Assembly: GCA_963377175.1 (NCBI GenBank)
Contig: CAUJNA010003057.1
Span: forward strand, 416,001 to 480,000
Reading direction: 5' to 3'
Length of the DNA: 64,000 nt
From: Effrenium voratum
Taxonomy: Eukaryota > Sar > Dinophyceae > Suessiales > Symbiodiniaceae
The notes under the pieces were generated by a model that was given only the letters and a program-made list of their open reading frames with translations, did not search any database and had not been told where the DNA came from. Positions within the stretch are counted from its first letter, which is position 1, and each line of letters starts with the position of its first letter. Below are positions 1 through 12,884 of this stretch, piece after piece. The position numbers and the translations under genes were made by a program.

Positions 1-2050
1 AAGTTTGGGGGCCTGCAGTACTACCCACCCCCTTTGCAGGTTTGATTGCGGGCAGTTTTTAAGCAAGAGACATGTAAGAAACCATGACTTCTTGGGCAGC
101 TGGACAGTTTGATTTGTGGGGAGCTGAACAACAAGGTACCAAAGATCTAAGGACCTGTTGTTGGCTTGGCTACCTCTCCTCTTCTTTCTCTGTTTGTTCC
201 ATTTTGTCATGTTCCTTATACTTTTCGTTCAGAAAATTTGGGCGGGGGTGGCGGGTGCTTGTCTTTATTCCAGGTGCATTTTTTGGGAGGCCACCCGTTT
301 GTCTTTATTCCAGGTGCAATGTTTAATCCTAGGTGGACGTTGCGGAACGACCATTCAATTGCTAGTGACAGCTATTGTTCGCAGAATACTGTAGCATGCC
401 TTGCAAGCTTGCCTGTTATCATATAAATACTGGACCCTTTGGCTGTAACAGTGAGGGTCTTGGGGCACTTTAGCGCTGTGAGCAAAGCTTAAAACAATAT
501 GCTTGCTTCACGGCATCAACTTTAAGGGCAACTGGTACATGTTGCGCTGAGTCGCATTAGCCAGAGAACCACAGTTGAAGAGTTGAAGCAACATGTGAAC
601 TTGATCATCTAGGAGGCATGGTGAAACAGAACATACCCGATTTTGCAAAGTATTGTATATCACGCTTAATTAAAATGTTTCTTGTGTTGTTTGTAGTTTG
701 AAGCAATATTGGGCACATGGCCCAAAGGCACAGAGCTGTGGACAAATACGGAATCACTCCCATCGCGCTGCTACAAAATCTGCGAAAGCTATCCTTCTGA
801 ATTTGGTGCGGCAATATTTGTTCATTGAAATTGTACCTTCTTGGACTCTACAGTCGTGAAAGTAGAGTGACATTACATGAACATGCGGTGAACTGCGCAT
901 GACACACTGTTTCAAGCCATTAGAAGACCGGGTTTTGCCATGAAAGACCGTTTGTGATGTGTGCCGCGCAAAGCACACCGCACACACTAGAAGAAACAAC
1001 TCGAAATGTCTAACTCCTGTTTTAAGGGATGTTGGTTCTTTGCATTGTCGCAGCGCCCTCCTAAACATCAGTTTGAGTTGTGGTGCACCAAGCCACCTGC
1101 TCGCTTCCAAAGGAAACACCTGACTTGGATGCTTTGCGACTCAGTGATCGGCTCCAATGCTAAGCAACACGCAACGGGGCAGCCTTCTGAACTTGTGCAA
1201 CTCACAAATGTTTGTCTCACACAAAAATGAAAGGCTAATAACGCGGCTTTTGTTTTCCCTTGTGTTGTGTTGGCATTCAAGCCGTTTGGGCCAAGGTCAA
1301 ATTATGTTTGATGATTTATTTCATTCCAACATCAATGGCATTGAGCAGCTGAGCTGAACCAGGAGGTTTACATTGGGTGATAGCAAGGTCCGCGCCGCTG
1401 CTTGAATTGGCACTTGCATCTTTCAAGCAAGCCCTGCACAGTGAACAGCAACGCCCCAAAGAACACCGCTTATCGTGACAACACCGTTAAACAAATCCGC
1501 TGATGGACTTTCAGGGCTTTACTTGGCACAGAACCAAAAAAAGGTGTTTTGTTCAAGAAAAGGTGTTTCGACAAAGAATGCCATTATTTACATTTTGCCC
1601 CAAGAATTTGGGGTGGTTTGAGACTCCAGGTATACAAAAAGCATCAATGTGTTCAGCACATGTCGGTTTCCGGTTTGATCAAGACAAGCATTCGACTAGT
1701 TGGACAACGGCGATATCCAACCACTGGGGTATCAACCGACAACAAGTGAGGCCCATTGTCACGGAGCACTCGGCGCGAGTACATGGAATGACATGGGACC
1801 GTGCAGATTGGTTTTGATTGTCAAGCCGTTTTGAGTTTGCTTCCAAGAAGCATAACTCCAAGCAGCATGTTATGTTGGCTGTGAAGTGAGAGCCCACCCA
1901 AACCGTCATTCAAGGGGTCAGGACCTGCAGTGGATGGTCTTGGACCTCAAAAAGTTGCTTAGGCACCGAGAATAAGTGCGGGATTTCACCCACCATCCCA
2001 TTTTGGGTCTGACTAATCTGTGTGCCATCAAGAATCAGAAAGCAACAAGC
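1..2050. other. Non-coding stretch, no gene seen
   Basis: I see no frame with family motifs, GC-rich codon bias or repeat structure. Short open frames exist on both strands but look random, with mixed codon use and no domain. The only structure noted is the 18-bp direct repeat reported separately. Confidence 0.5.
261..318. repeat. 18-bp direct repeat, 40-bp period
   Basis: The 18-mer GTCTTTATTCCAGGTGCA occurs at 261-278 and again, identical, at 301-318. The copies are separated by a G-rich spacer. Confidence 0.8.
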
Positions 2051-2089
2051 TACAAAAAGAACTTCAACTCACGTTTATTGCAGGACCTC

Positions 2090-2290
2090 CTTCTTCTTCG
2101 CGGCTCAAAAGGGTCCTTGCCCTGTGCCCCGGAAACTGATGCACCGCGTCCGCATCGCCTCAAAAAGCTCTTGGCTATCATAAAAGTGTTGCCTGCTCCG
2201 GGCTGCGAGCTCGGGAGAAGTCCGGAACGCAGTCGCTCTACCGCCCGGGCGACGGCTTGGGCTCCAGCTGTATCCATGGGAGGGAAGGTG
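2090..2290 (-). other. GC-rich exon-like island, minus strand
   Basis: A GC-rich patch with two plausible minus-strand readings. One starts at an ATG near 2277 (MDTAGAQAVARAVERLR...). The other frame reads SRQHFYDSQELFEAMRTRC and ends in a stop near 2105. Neither matches a family I know and the correct frame is undecided. It may be one or two exons of a minus-strand gene, or chance. Confidence 0.25.
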
Positions 2291-2299
2291 TAACAAAGA

Positions 2300-4660
2300 T
2301 TGGGCTGATGGCGCCCTCGTTTTGGTTTGCACAGTGAAAACCAACGCCCAACCAACAAAGGCGAAGGGGATTGAAGAAGTTGGCACCGGGTCACTGGCAT
2401 GAGACATCCGCATGACGTCAACGCCGCGGCCCCAGTCAACGGGGGTAGAAGCGGCGGGGATTTGGCAGCTGAGCTGTCATGGGTTCGCAACATAGGGCTT
2501 CCCGAAAGCCAAAAGGGCGTGTCGTTTTCTAGGATTCGGACCCTAAAACTGGTGGCGTTCCTTTGGTTTCCCTTCAAAGCATTGAATAACGGTACCAACT
2601 CAAAAACGGAACCACGCCCAGAAGGAACTCGGTCACCGGAAGGGGTTGCTAAAGTATTTTAGAAGCTTTTCTGGGCAAAGAGCCATCGACCCATGGGTTT
2701 TCCAGATTAACATCAGACCTGTGCCTTTGGGGCCTGTTAATGCCTTGAGGTGGATGACATATACAGTTGTGTCTTTTTCTAGGCGACCCCTAAACTGGTG
2801 GTTTTCTTTCTGAACGGAAAAAAAGCACCCATAAAACAAGGCAAGGCACCCATATGACCGAGTTTGGCCCAGGTGGTCTATTGCTAGCTTGGGGAGAACG
2901 GGGAAGGCCTTGATAAGCCTTGATTTGTTCGAGACGTTGCCAACCCGAAAGATTCGTGGCTGTGCCCAAGTTTGTTCAACAGCCACAAATGGTCACCTGG
3001 TTGGAACAGTCTTCTGAAACTTGGAAAAGTCATCTGAGAATTGCCCGAACTCTCCAGACTCCGATCCCGGGATCCCGGCTCCGGGGCCAATATGTGTCCC
3101 AACTTGGGGACATGGGGAGTCCGCCGTCGGGCGAGGATCAACTTTGATGCGGAAGTGTACTTTTCGAAGGTGCCATTTGGGCGGGATGGTTTCAGGGAAA
3201 TTGAAGTGAAAACCACCATTTGGTGGGTGCGTACGTGTGTGTGTGTGTGTTACCATCTTACACCTGCATTCGTCCCTTACAGCAATGAACGAGCGAAAGC
3301 TATGGAGTAAGTCCTTTACGTGGGGAGCCTATTCTTTTTGTGGGTTTTGGAACTGTAGAATGTTCATATTGTTCGAGTCCCAAGATGGCAAAGAACTGCT
3401 GTAGAGGGATACTGCTTGGTTTCTATATTGGCGTCAACCCCCCACAATTCAGCACTTGTTGTGTTTAAACTCCTCCCTCACGCTGTGGTAGCTTTTTTTG
3501 GATCAGACATGCTTGATGGTGGAACCTTCACTCTTATGTCCGTGGTTCGGGCTGTGTAAGGCTTTCAGATGTGGCAACAATTTCAGAAAGATGACAACTT
3601 GTCTGCTATTTGGTTGGTGGCCTTGAACTTTTCGTGAACATGTGCAGGTTCCCACCAACAAATATGTTTGTTGCACTGGGGGCAGGAGGGCTGCATGTTC
3701 GGAGCAAGGTGAAAACATCTGGACCGGGTGTTTGATATCTCAGGCTTTTCCTGTCGCTCTTGAGATCACCACATCAGCTGTTCCCAGCCAAACTCACCTG
3801 AAGTCACCTGAGAACCACCCAGCCTCTGTGTCAGTTGTTGTTTGGCGGCCGACTTGTGCTCCGAGGCCTTCTAGTGTCGCGCTCTCAGAGGGCAAGGTTG
3901 TTGGAACTGGCGCCATGGGTTGAAGGAACTCAAGGGATCTCGCCAAACTCGGCGGAAGGCCATTTGGGTGTGGATTCTGGGTGCCCGTTTGCGGGTTGCT
4001 TCAAAGGGACACCCAAAGGAAAGCCGCTCATTCCGGGGCAAAGCCCCTTTGTGAGAACTTCGATCCAGGAAGCTTCGCGAGCAGAAATGGGCCGCTGTAC
4101 AAGCTTATTCAATTTACCCTCAGTTTTGGGTGGACCACTTTTGAACGACTCACTTGGAGATAAGAGGGCGAGCACACCGCCTTTATGCACACCCCTTGAA
4201 CATCAACCGAGGTCCCTTGAAAGTGTATCTCCTCATGGCAGCTTCAATGGCAATCTAAGGCTGGTTCTAGCTCTGCCTTCTACGTTGCCTTGAGGGATGA
4301 GTTTGGTTGATGGCTATGATCTGAGTGGACATGTCCAAACAGCCAATATGTTTGGGGAAGATGAAGAGGGTGCCACTCAGATTCCGGGGTTTGTGCCACG
4401 CCCTTGTTCAAAAACACCTGGTTTGAGCAAGCTCATTGGGTTCCCTTTGTATGTATATGTATATAAGGGGCACAAGCAGGTCACAGCAAGGAATTGCATA
4501 ACTCAACCTCCTGTCTAAACCGTATGGTTTCACCCAGAGCACTTAGTTTAACAAACTGGAAGTGATCAAACCCTTCCTGAAGTTGTATGACACAGACAGG
4601 GGATACAAAAACGTGCCCCAAGTATTGACAACCCTTGCCTCTAAGCACCCCGGCTTGCCA
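2300..4660. other. Non-coding stretch with dispersed short repeats
   Basis: No gene seen. The stretch holds several diverged copies of the window-wide dispersed element (around 2560-2600 and 2755-2830 inverted, 3165-3232 and 3980-4060 direct) and a short GT run near 3236-3249. Confidence 0.45.
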
Positions 4661-4664
4661 GGTT

Positions 4665-4785
4665 GCCAGCTCCAAGCTGGATCAGTTGCAGACCGCCTTC
4701 GGTGCTGCCAAGGGGCGGGGTCTCGTGTCGACGGGGCGGTTTCGGTGGAAATCGTGGAACCCAGGAGAGATCCCCCCCCAAAAGA
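4665..4785 (+). other. GC-rich exon-like island
   Basis: A short GC-rich patch after a CCAG acceptor-like site reads SSKLDQLQTAFGAAKG in one plus frame, and RVDGAVSVEIVEP in another frame slightly downstream. Codon use resembles the kinase exons further right. No family recognised; it may be a 5' exon of an unidentified gene. Confidence 0.2.
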
Positions 4786-5119
4786 TGTATAAAAGATCGG
4801 ATGTGCCAACTCACTCGGAGTTGATTTCTCCAGCTTTCAACCGGTTTGTTAACGGGGCCCGGTGTTTAAAGCCACGAAGCCCTCAGCCGATCCGGACAAA
4901 TCAGACATTGCACCAAGCCAGACTGTGGCATTTGCCCAATCCTTTGCGTTCCTTGGTGGGAAGCCTGTCTTCAGATTGATTCTTGAACTCGAACTTCGGC
5001 TTGGTGATGTTTTTGCAATTCATCCAGATTCAAATTGTTTCCCAGCAGACCAGGCACACCGGAGAGATGGCTTGGAAGTCAGATCGATACGCGTGGATTG
5101 GCCGAAAAAAGGGTCGGCT

Positions 5120-5340
5120 GCTCCGCCCCAACGTCCGCGCAATTTCTGCAGAGCTGCGCCCTCGCCTTTGTCCGTGAGGTGCCTGGCATGTCCTCAGGCA
5201 GACGCCAAAGGCTTCTTGCACTCCTCATTTGGGTTTGCCTGTTGGGAGGATTTTTGTCCAGGGTGCTGAAACCTGCGATTTGTCTCGAAACATTTGGCTC
5301 CTTCAGTTCACATCAAGAGTCCAAAAAGGGTGAGCTCTGA
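5120..5340 (+). other. Exon-like island with a hydrophobic segment
   Basis: One plus frame is open through AQFLQSCALAFVREVPG, then an ATG at 5188 starts MSSGRRQRLLALLIWVCLLG and ends at a stop at 5340. The 50-residue stretch from that ATG has a basic start followed by about 15 hydrophobic residues, like a signal or membrane anchor. It could be a first exon carrying a targeting peptide or a chance ORF. No family match. Confidence 0.25.
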
Positions 5341-6189
5341 AGTGTTCTGGTCACGTGAGGCATAGAATGATGTTGTTTTGGTTTCAAATAATGTCGATGT
5401 TCACTGTGTGGGATATTGAGCACTTCGATGCATGTAAGCTGCGTTTACCCAGTAAACTATGGCATGACATGAAGGCCAGTTGAAATGAAGCAACCTTAGG
5501 TGCTGTAGGGCTGAACCGACTGACATGAAATAATGTTGGGTCAATTTGGGTCAAGTATGGACAACATGATGCTTGGTATCTTTGAACATGGACGGTCAAA
5601 AGTTAGGAGCCGCTGAGTGCCCCAAAGAGTTTTCCCAGGGCCCAGGGCCTTGCTGACACCCATCCGCCCATCCACTTTGTATTGTCCGAACAAAATACGG
5701 TATCTAAAACTTGAGCAACAAAGTCATTACTCTGGGCAACATTCAGCATGAAAGGGAGAGCGTTTTTGCGGTACTTCGGGCGGTTGCCTTGTCCCAACTG
5801 ACAGTCACTCCTTTTCGCTGACACGGCGCCTTTAGCCGTTTATGGGATAAACCATGCGGACAATTTGTTAGCCATTGAAAAAAAAAAAAAAATAGCTGAT
5901 TCGGACGATCCCAGAATGTGAATTAGGTGAGTTTGGGATAGCCATGCTCTTGACACTCACTTATTGTTTGCACTATTGAGATTTGACTTTCAATAAGGGG
6001 CGCTTCGGTGTACAAATTTCCCTGATTGGATGTGTTCAACTGTTTTGAGGATGTTTCCCTGCAATGGTTGGTTTCCAAGTCTTTTTCTTTAGCGCCCTCC
6101 AAAAACATCAATGAATCGTTTTTTTTCCTTCTGGTTTCCTTTCACCCCCTCCCCCCCCCCAACAAAAAAAGGAAAACAAGACAACACAC

Positions 6190-6350
6190 AAGTACCGGCA
6201 AAGCAGACGCGGAACTTGCGAATTTGCCAGGGTGGCGTGGTGGGCCACTGGGGTGCCTGGCAGGTTGCTCGGCAAGGCGCGGGCGCCGATCGCTCAAACG
6301 GCTGCGGCGTCCGCCAAATGCCGTCAGGAGGAGATCCCTCCAATTCCGCG
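6190..6350. other. GC-rich island, strand undecided
   Basis: A GC-rich patch between two AT-richer flanks. The plus strand reads RRSLKRLRRPPNAVRRRSL and the minus strand NWRDLLLTAFGGRRSRLSD; both look somewhat protein-like. No motif settles strand or family. Confidence 0.2.
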
Positions 6351-7708
6351 TGTTTAGTTCCACGTCTTCTTAGGGGAAGCTTTATAACACAAATTCAGGC
6401 AGGGCATTTTCCATTCAAGGAAAAAGGCATGCCAGTTTGAGCCAATCTGGTTAACCAATCATCTTTGTGCAAGGGGAATAAGAGGACAAACCGCCAAATT
6501 TCAACGACAAATGCGCGGGGACAGTCCATTTATTTGTTCCAGCCGTGAATGTTCAGCCCGGAGCAATAAACCTTAACTTATAAACTATTATATAGATGAA
6601 AAGAAGGGTGCAACTCTCTCCCAGTTTTCCGATTCCCTTCTAAAATTGGAAAGTCCACGATCCATCAACTTTGGTTTTTATGCATTGTTTGTACCCCTCA
6701 TGATTGCGTTTTGTGGCGCAATGACCCGAACTGCGACCGCTTTTTTGGCACCAATCTATGTGTGCGTCTCTTCGCCCCGGTTGATTTGTCGATGAATCTA
6801 TATGTGAAGTGGTGTGCCCCGCTGCCCATGCTCTTGTTTCTTTAGGTGTACCCTTTCTCTGGGATTGTTAAAACGAAAGGACACCACTTATGTGGTGGCC
6901 TGGCTTTATACGAATCAAGCTGGGGCTTGAGGTTTCAACAGATGCCCGAGACACGGTCTGCTGCTGCCATTGTTTTCCAATGTTTCGGAGTGGTTTCATT
7001 TAAAGTCAAGTATCAAAAAACAGACTTTCGGCTCCGCTGATCCTTGGGGGGGGGGGGGTTGAGCAAGGAGGCGCACCTACCACAACAAGAAATGCCCGTT
7101 TTCCCTTTGGAAAGTCCAAAGTGAATGCCCATGGAAAGCGATGGACTCGGATCGCCAGGATGCCGCCTGGCGACTTGGCTGTGAATCGACTCGCGCGATC
7201 TGTACGGCCATGGCATGGGCAAAGGGACACTCTGTTCAACCCCAAAACGGTTCTCGGTTGAAGCCTTTTGGCTTCCATAGGCAACACCGCCAAGGAAAGG
7301 GCACCGCACAAAAAAGAAACACGACACAGCCAAACGGCAACGATGCTCCTTCGGCGTATGGATAAACCTGAAGCGTATTTACGGGTTTCTTGGGCTTCCT
7401 GGGTTGCCATTTGTCAATCCCTGGGCTTACGACGTAGATTCTGCGACCAACGTGGGTGTCCTACAGTGCCCGGTGGGAACACTGGGCTGAGTTTACCAAC
7501 TTGTCGATGGGCAAATCGTTTGGGAAGACGTCCCCTTTGGAGACCTTTCCCCGGGCCCAGAGCCGTCTGGCAAACTCCCGCTCCAGCAGCCCCTCCCCTC
7601 CGCAACCCATCCGTGGCTTTCTGTGACCCTCAAACTTGAGCCGAAATTTGGCTCAGTAACTTTCCACCTGATGGTCGCTGGTCGCGCAGCTGTCTGGTGA
7701 GAAACAAG

Positions 7709-8455
7709 ATGTCGATCCGATACTTGGGAACCTTCATTCATGTGGACGAGGACGCAGCGCCGGCCCCCAGAGGGCGAGCTTCTTCAGTGCCGTGCCGTCG
7801 ATCGGCCGACAGTCAGGAGGAGCGAACGTGCCGCGAGTACCTCAAACAGCTCCCCGAGCGGATGCCCAACTGGCACATGCCAGTCAACACAGTGGCCACA
7901 GTTGTGGCCGCAGATGACGAGGCCGACGTTCAAGACACAGAGGTCCCAAGAGAGGTTATGGCCGGGGTGCCGGGTGACGACCCTGACGAGACATTCGGGG
8001 CATCAAGTTCAGCTTTTGATAGTGCGGGCAGTCTTGGCCATCCAGAATTCTGCAGCCGACCTTGCGTCTATGCCAGCAAGGGCGCGTGTGTGAATGGCCT
8101 TGCCTGCGCCTTCTGTCATTTGCAGCATGCGCACAATCCGAAGCTGAATAGGCGGCAACGCTTGTTGCTGAGGGCCATGCCCGAAGCACAGGTGATTGCG
8201 ATGATGCGTGCTGCACTGAAAGCCAAACTGAAGAAGTCCCGCAACAATGGCACCTTGCCGATCCAGAAACTCCTCAACATCATAGAGGAGTTCACATCAC
8301 CGATGACTTTTACCCACGACATGAAGACCCTTCTGCCGCTTTTTATCAGGCTGCCCGTTTCCAGCATGCTGGGCCTCGCAAACGTGACTCGTTTCAGGCC
8401 GGGACTTTTTTGCGACTTGCGTTCAGCCGTTCGGCCTTGTGACCGAGGGGGATAA
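7709..8455 (+). CDS. CCCH-type zinc-finger protein, dinoflagellate family
   Basis: Encodes 248 residues in one exon. The start is the ATG at 7709; an in-frame GTG at 7697 is upstream but is not a normal eukaryotic start. The N-terminus has the TFIHVDED motif (about residues 8-15) and RASSVP (23-28), a leader I associate with a large dinoflagellate family. A single CCCH finger of spacing C-x7-C-x5-C-x3-H lies at about residues 119-137 (CVYASKGACVNGLACAFCH), preceded by GHPEFCSRP and followed by HAHNPKLNRRQRLLLRAMPE and a helical basic region. CCCH fingers of this form usually bind RNA; a role in mRNA control is inferred from the family. The last part (FRPGLFCDLRSAVRPCDRGG) does not look conserved and may be read-through past a missed donor. 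No intron interrupts the finger, unlike the kinase gene downstream. Confidence 0.8.
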   Translation: MSIRYLGTFIHVDEDAAPAPRGRASSVPCRRSADSQEERTCREYLKQLPERMPNWHMPVNTVATVVAADDEADVQDTEVPREVMAGVPGDDPDETFGASSSAFDSAGSLGHPEFCSRPCVYASKGACVNGLACAFCHLQHAHNPKLNRRQRLLLRAMPEAQVIAMMRAALKAKLKKSRNNGTLPIQKLLNIIEEFTSPMTFTHDMKTLLPLFIRLPVSSMLGLANVTRFRPGLFCDLRSAVRPCDRGG

Positions 8456-8576
8456 AAGGGAAGCCCTCATGTTTTGGGAGCCGCATGCTTGGAACGACGC
8501 AGCATGAGCATGATTTCCCAGGGCCAAAAGCTGTGGCTGGCAGCTTTTAGCTGTGACCTGTGCCAGGTTGAGACGA

Positions 8577-8655
8577 TATTGTTATTATTACCATTATTAT
8601 TATTGTTATTAAAATTATCATTACTATGATTATTATTATTAGTAGTAGTAGTAGT
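8577..8655. repeat. Degenerate ATT/AGT trinucleotide repeat
   Basis: A run of TTA/ATT triplets with scattered substitutions, ending in five AGT units (about 8640-8655). It lies about 120 bp after the zinc-finger stop codon. Confidence 0.85.
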
Positions 8656-9299
8656 ACTATTATTCAGGTGGATCAGTGCCTGTTACAAGAACAAGCAATT
8701 CGCAATGCTTCTCATCACTTTGCCAGGTCCGACCTGTGCGAGCAACTGCGCGCGGAGCTAGCGCGGCTGAGAGACTAAGGCAGCCAGTTTCACGTGAAGC
8801 CTCACGAGATGCTTCCATTTGCTTAAGAATATGTTTTTCCCCTTGTTGGTTTTCAAAGAAGTTTATCACTACTGGATATTGTTTTTTATATTTCCGGGGG
8901 TCTTAACCAAATGGAAGGATGGTATTTGCAAAGCAAGCTGAAAGGCTGGGGTCCAGTAGCCGGACTTTACCATGGCAGTTCCAACCAAGAAGAGAAGCCG
9001 CTTTTCACAACTTGCCCGTTGTTCTGAATTAACTATGTAAACCGCTTTACCCTTTTACGTTATACCGTGTTCCTGCAGAAACGCCATAAATTTATTTTGC
9101 CATCTTGCCACTTTGCTGTGGGAAGTTTTTCGCGAAACGGTTTTTCCCGGTTCCAGTTTTCTGCGGGAAAATGTAGAAACAGTCTACCGGTCGTGATATT
9201 TTCTCATTGCGGGAAAGCCGCAAGAGAGTGTTGAGGCAAGCGCGCAGAATGGCGTTATTGCGTTTGTGTTTTTTCCAGTATGTAATGCTATGTACTGTA

Positions 9300-9655
9300 A
9301 CGCAGCCAACACCAGCCCTAATTGAGCCTGCCTCAAACCCAACCTGAACCCATCCTGAACCCACCCTGAACCCACCCTAAATCCACCCTAAATCCACCCT
9401 CTACCACCCTTAACCATGCTAAACCTGGAACAAACCTTACCCTGAACCAGCACGGTAAGCCTACCCTGCACCCACCATAAGCCCAACAAAAACACACTCT
9501 GAACCTACCTTGCACCAGCCAGAAACCTACTTTACCCCAGCCCAACACCAACCCTAAACCCCACCTAGCCCCAGCCTAAAACCAAACCATAAACCCACTC
9601 TAAATCTGCCCTACACCAGCCCTAAACCGACTCTAGACCCACCCTAAACCTAGGC
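9300..9655. repeat. Degenerate CCCTAAACC-like repeat block
   Basis: About 350 bp of imperfect units such as CCCACCCTAAACCCACC and variants (CCCTGAACC, CCCTACACC). The pattern resembles the plant/dinoflagellate telomere unit CCCTAAA expanded with ACC spacers and heavily mutated. A second block of the same character is at 48.83-49.12 kb. Confidence 0.7.
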
Positions 9656-9659
9656 TTGC

Positions 9660-11830
9660 TTAACACAATGCCACTGCTGTCAATGCGTGCAAGCGTTGCC
9701 GCTATTGCGGAGTTCATCCCATTCATTCGACACGGAAGATGCGTCGAGTTATGTTGAGGTACTTACAGGATCGTGTTTGGTCGATGTGAACATCGCCTGC
9801 ACCAGCTGCAGGTTTAGGTGTATCCTAGGGACCCTGTACCCCCCGTACTGTTCTGCAAAATCTATAAGGACTGACACCAGACCCACCGCCAAATACCAGC
9901 ACGGCTTGCAAACGTTGGAATCCGACAGTAGTACGAATGGTTTCACCTGAGACGCTACAAGGACAGGCGATTCTGCGGATTTGGGGATCATATGTTGAGG
10001 CATACACAAAGAAGGTCCATGAGCAGATTTGTGTTTGGCACTTTGCCATGCGGGCCAAACAAAACATGATACAGAATGCTGAGATCGCTTCTGAAATCAC
10101 ACTAGGTTTTAAGGCTGACTAAATATGGGCGAGAATCCAATATGTGTTTGTTTCCAAGTTTGGAGAATTGCCTTGTACCAGATATGCCGTGTCTGAACCC
10201 GCGGCCCGCAGCTGAACCGATTGCCTTGTTCGCATCTCCCAAGAGGCTTCAGACTTCACAATGGCAAGGCCGTCAGTGGGCAATCGTGTTAGCTGGCAAG
10301 CCGCCAAGCTCGCTCACGAGGTCTCAGGCCATGCGAATTAATGTGCATCGCCGGTCTTTCTGTTTAAAACCGGTTTCCTTCCCCATAGCCACTGGGGGGT
10401 CAGGGCACCGGAAGTGCAAGCGCCTGGCCACTTGGCTCCGTCAGCCGGCTGTTGGAGGTATGTGGTAGGTCGATTTGAATAGGCTCGTGGGTCATCAGAA
10501 CGTGCAAATCCCTTGTTGAGAGTCTCTGTGTCTGTTTGGTTCTCCAGCTCAGCGTGTGGATGTAGCTAGACAGGCCCATTACAGCCAATTTGTTCAACGC
10601 TGCTGGAAAGCCGAACGAGTAGTCCAGTTGGCACCTGTCGTGTGCCGATGCAAAGGCTCGGATAATTTGCATGCATTGACGGCGTTGCCCCCTAGTGTTG
10701 CTCAGGGCAACATGAATTTGCTGTTTGCCATTCTGCTTCCCATTACGCCTTCTGCCATTGTGTCAGTGGCCGAAGAAATGCAGAACCGAAGAGATGCAGA
10801 ACTGCCTGAGGCTAAACGCAGTGACGTCCGCGGCATCTTTCCCCGTTCGAAGGTGGTTGCCACGTCAGCCTAGAGTATGTTGGCTTTTCTGCCATACCTT
10901 GTACTATATTATGTCACATCATTCTACATGTTTGATGCCTCTTACTCGAATGACTTGTTTGACACCTGCGTCTTTTTGTCCCACGAGCAACCACTGACGT
11001 GCATGGGAAAAGATAGCGGCAAACTCGGTTCAAAACAGTTACCCCCAGATGAGTTGTTGGTTCGTACACAAGCTGGTATATGCCAATGAACAAGCAAGAG
11101 CCCGGAAGGCAATCTCGCTCTTGTTTGCGCCGCAATCAGCCTCCACTGTGAGATGCGGTGCAAACGTCACTTTATAGGAACAGGAAAAGAGCGCCTGAGG
11201 GAGGGGAGCGGCTGTTTGGGGCGATCCCCCCGTTTGATTTGTCGGCCTAAGTCTTTCCCACCCCCCATTTGGATGAACGCTTGCCTTCATGTTTTTTGGT
11301 TTCCTGTCTTGCTGATGCTTGTCACAGCACGACTAGTTGAGCACCTGCAGCCTCTAGAGTGTTGCTTCTGCCCCTTGCAACGTTGGCTCGCACAAAAAAG
11401 GCGGGTGGCCTCACATGGTAGTCCTTGCTTTTTTGTGCTTGCCTTCAAGCGTGCAGCGATGCTTGAAGTCACTTGAGGTCTGTCAAAGCCTGCTACCACA
11501 AGCAAATGCCCCAACAAGCACAAGGGATGGCTCTACGCCGAAAAGCGCGCAAAGTTTGATTTAGGACCATTCCAAGGAATATCCAATACACGACCTTGCT
11601 CATGGCAATTGGCACGTCTGGGTCGATTTTTGGGCCGCCAATCCAAGCAGGATCCTTCAGGAAAGCAGATTAAGTCAAGGGTCCCTCAAATGCGGGACAT
11701 CATAGCTTCCCTTCTGTGGATGTCACAATCCGCTTCGCACCAGTTGGGACTGGTGGTTTATCCGACTTTTCACGGGGAAATGAAGCTGTCCCCGGGTGCG
11801 ACTCGGATTTCCATCCGCATGGTTCCGTTG
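9660..11830. other. Non-coding stretch, no gene seen
   Basis: Open frames here are short and without motif or GC-biased codon use on either strand. Confidence 0.45.
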
Positions 11831-11842
11831 TCAGCGCCTCCG

Positions 11843-11935
11843 AGGCTCGCGGCGGACACGGCGAAGTTTCTTCTAGCGGATCTGCCGCCGGGGGCTCCGG
11901 GGGCTCCGCGTGTCGGACATGCCAAGGGCCCGTGA
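11843..11935 (+). other. GC-rich exon-like island
   Basis: One plus frame reads PRLAADTAKFLLADLPPG after an acceptor-like CCGAG, with GC-ending codons like those of the kinase exons. It could be an upstream exon of the kinase gene or of another gene. I cannot place it in the ABC1 fold, so it is left unassigned. Confidence 0.25.
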
Positions 11936-11939
11936 GTCG

Positions 11940-12880
11940 ACGGACGGTCTATTTGTCGTTTTTTGGCGGATTCTTGGGTTGGTTGAAAGGAAAGCCAAGA
12001 CGAACACCGTTGCGCCATGTTACGGGGTTTGTCAGTAAAAAACAACAAGCACCCATTTGGGAAGACAATTTTAGGTGCAAAAAGCAAGTTTGGACTATGA
12101 AGGGCTTAGTAAACTATGCCCCGATGCCTTTTCCCCCTATGCGCACCTGACCACCAGTTGGGATTGGTGGGTCCCATTTTTCTTCGATTTTCGTCCATCG
12201 GTGTAGATGGTGTCCCCTCGCCAGAGGCAACCTACCAAAGCCACGCGTGCAATAAAACCCGTTCTATGACCAAAACCCGGGTTTCTAAGCAGCTACCGAA
12301 AGTACTCTTCAAGCTTTCAACGGTGCGGCTTTTTGGAAGTCCCCCCGAGCAAAAAGACTGTAAACCCTCTCATTTGGTTTTGAAGGCGTCTTGAAACTGT
12401 TTTTGTCGGGTGTTCCACCTTTGTGCTTTTGGAGGCCTTGAGACTTTTCATCTCCCTAGCAGTTCAACCAAAAGGCTGCCGGGTGAGTTGAAAGGATTTG
12501 GAGGGGTATTTATTTTAGGATTCTTGTTTTCTTTGTTTTTCGCTTTTGGCTTCTTGGCTTTTTGGCTTGTTGGCGGCTTTCGCTGGTTTATGCGGCTTTT
12601 GGTGGCTTTGGCTTTTCGCATCCTCTGCTTCCCAGTTCTTCTCCGGCATGCCATGCTTCGTGTCCAATTGCCGTATCACCACAAGTCTTGCAGCTATCTA
12701 GCTGCACAACTGCTGACCTTTCGCCAAGAACTGCCGTCTTCAAATCAGTTGTTGTATGTTGGATAACTTGCAGTCCAGAGTTAAGGTGTCCCTGTTGAAA
12801 TCCTGTTGGGTGCGTTTTTTTGCTTTTCTCCCCCCGTTTTTAGTCTTGGCTGCATTTTCTCGCGAAATTGACGTATTTTA
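11940..12880. other. Non-coding stretch
   Basis: Contains one direct copy of the dispersed short repeat (about 11960-12060) and a T/G-rich segment near 12500-12620 with repeated GGCTTTTTGGCTT-like words. No gene seen. Confidence 0.45.
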
Positions 12881-12884
12881 CACT

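Noticed and set aside
7635..7656. Possible spliced-leader relic before the zinc-finger gene (TTGAGCCGAAATTTGGCTCA)
   Set aside because: Only TTTGGCTCA matches the dinoflagellate spliced leader, and the site is itself a near-palindrome, so the match is weak.
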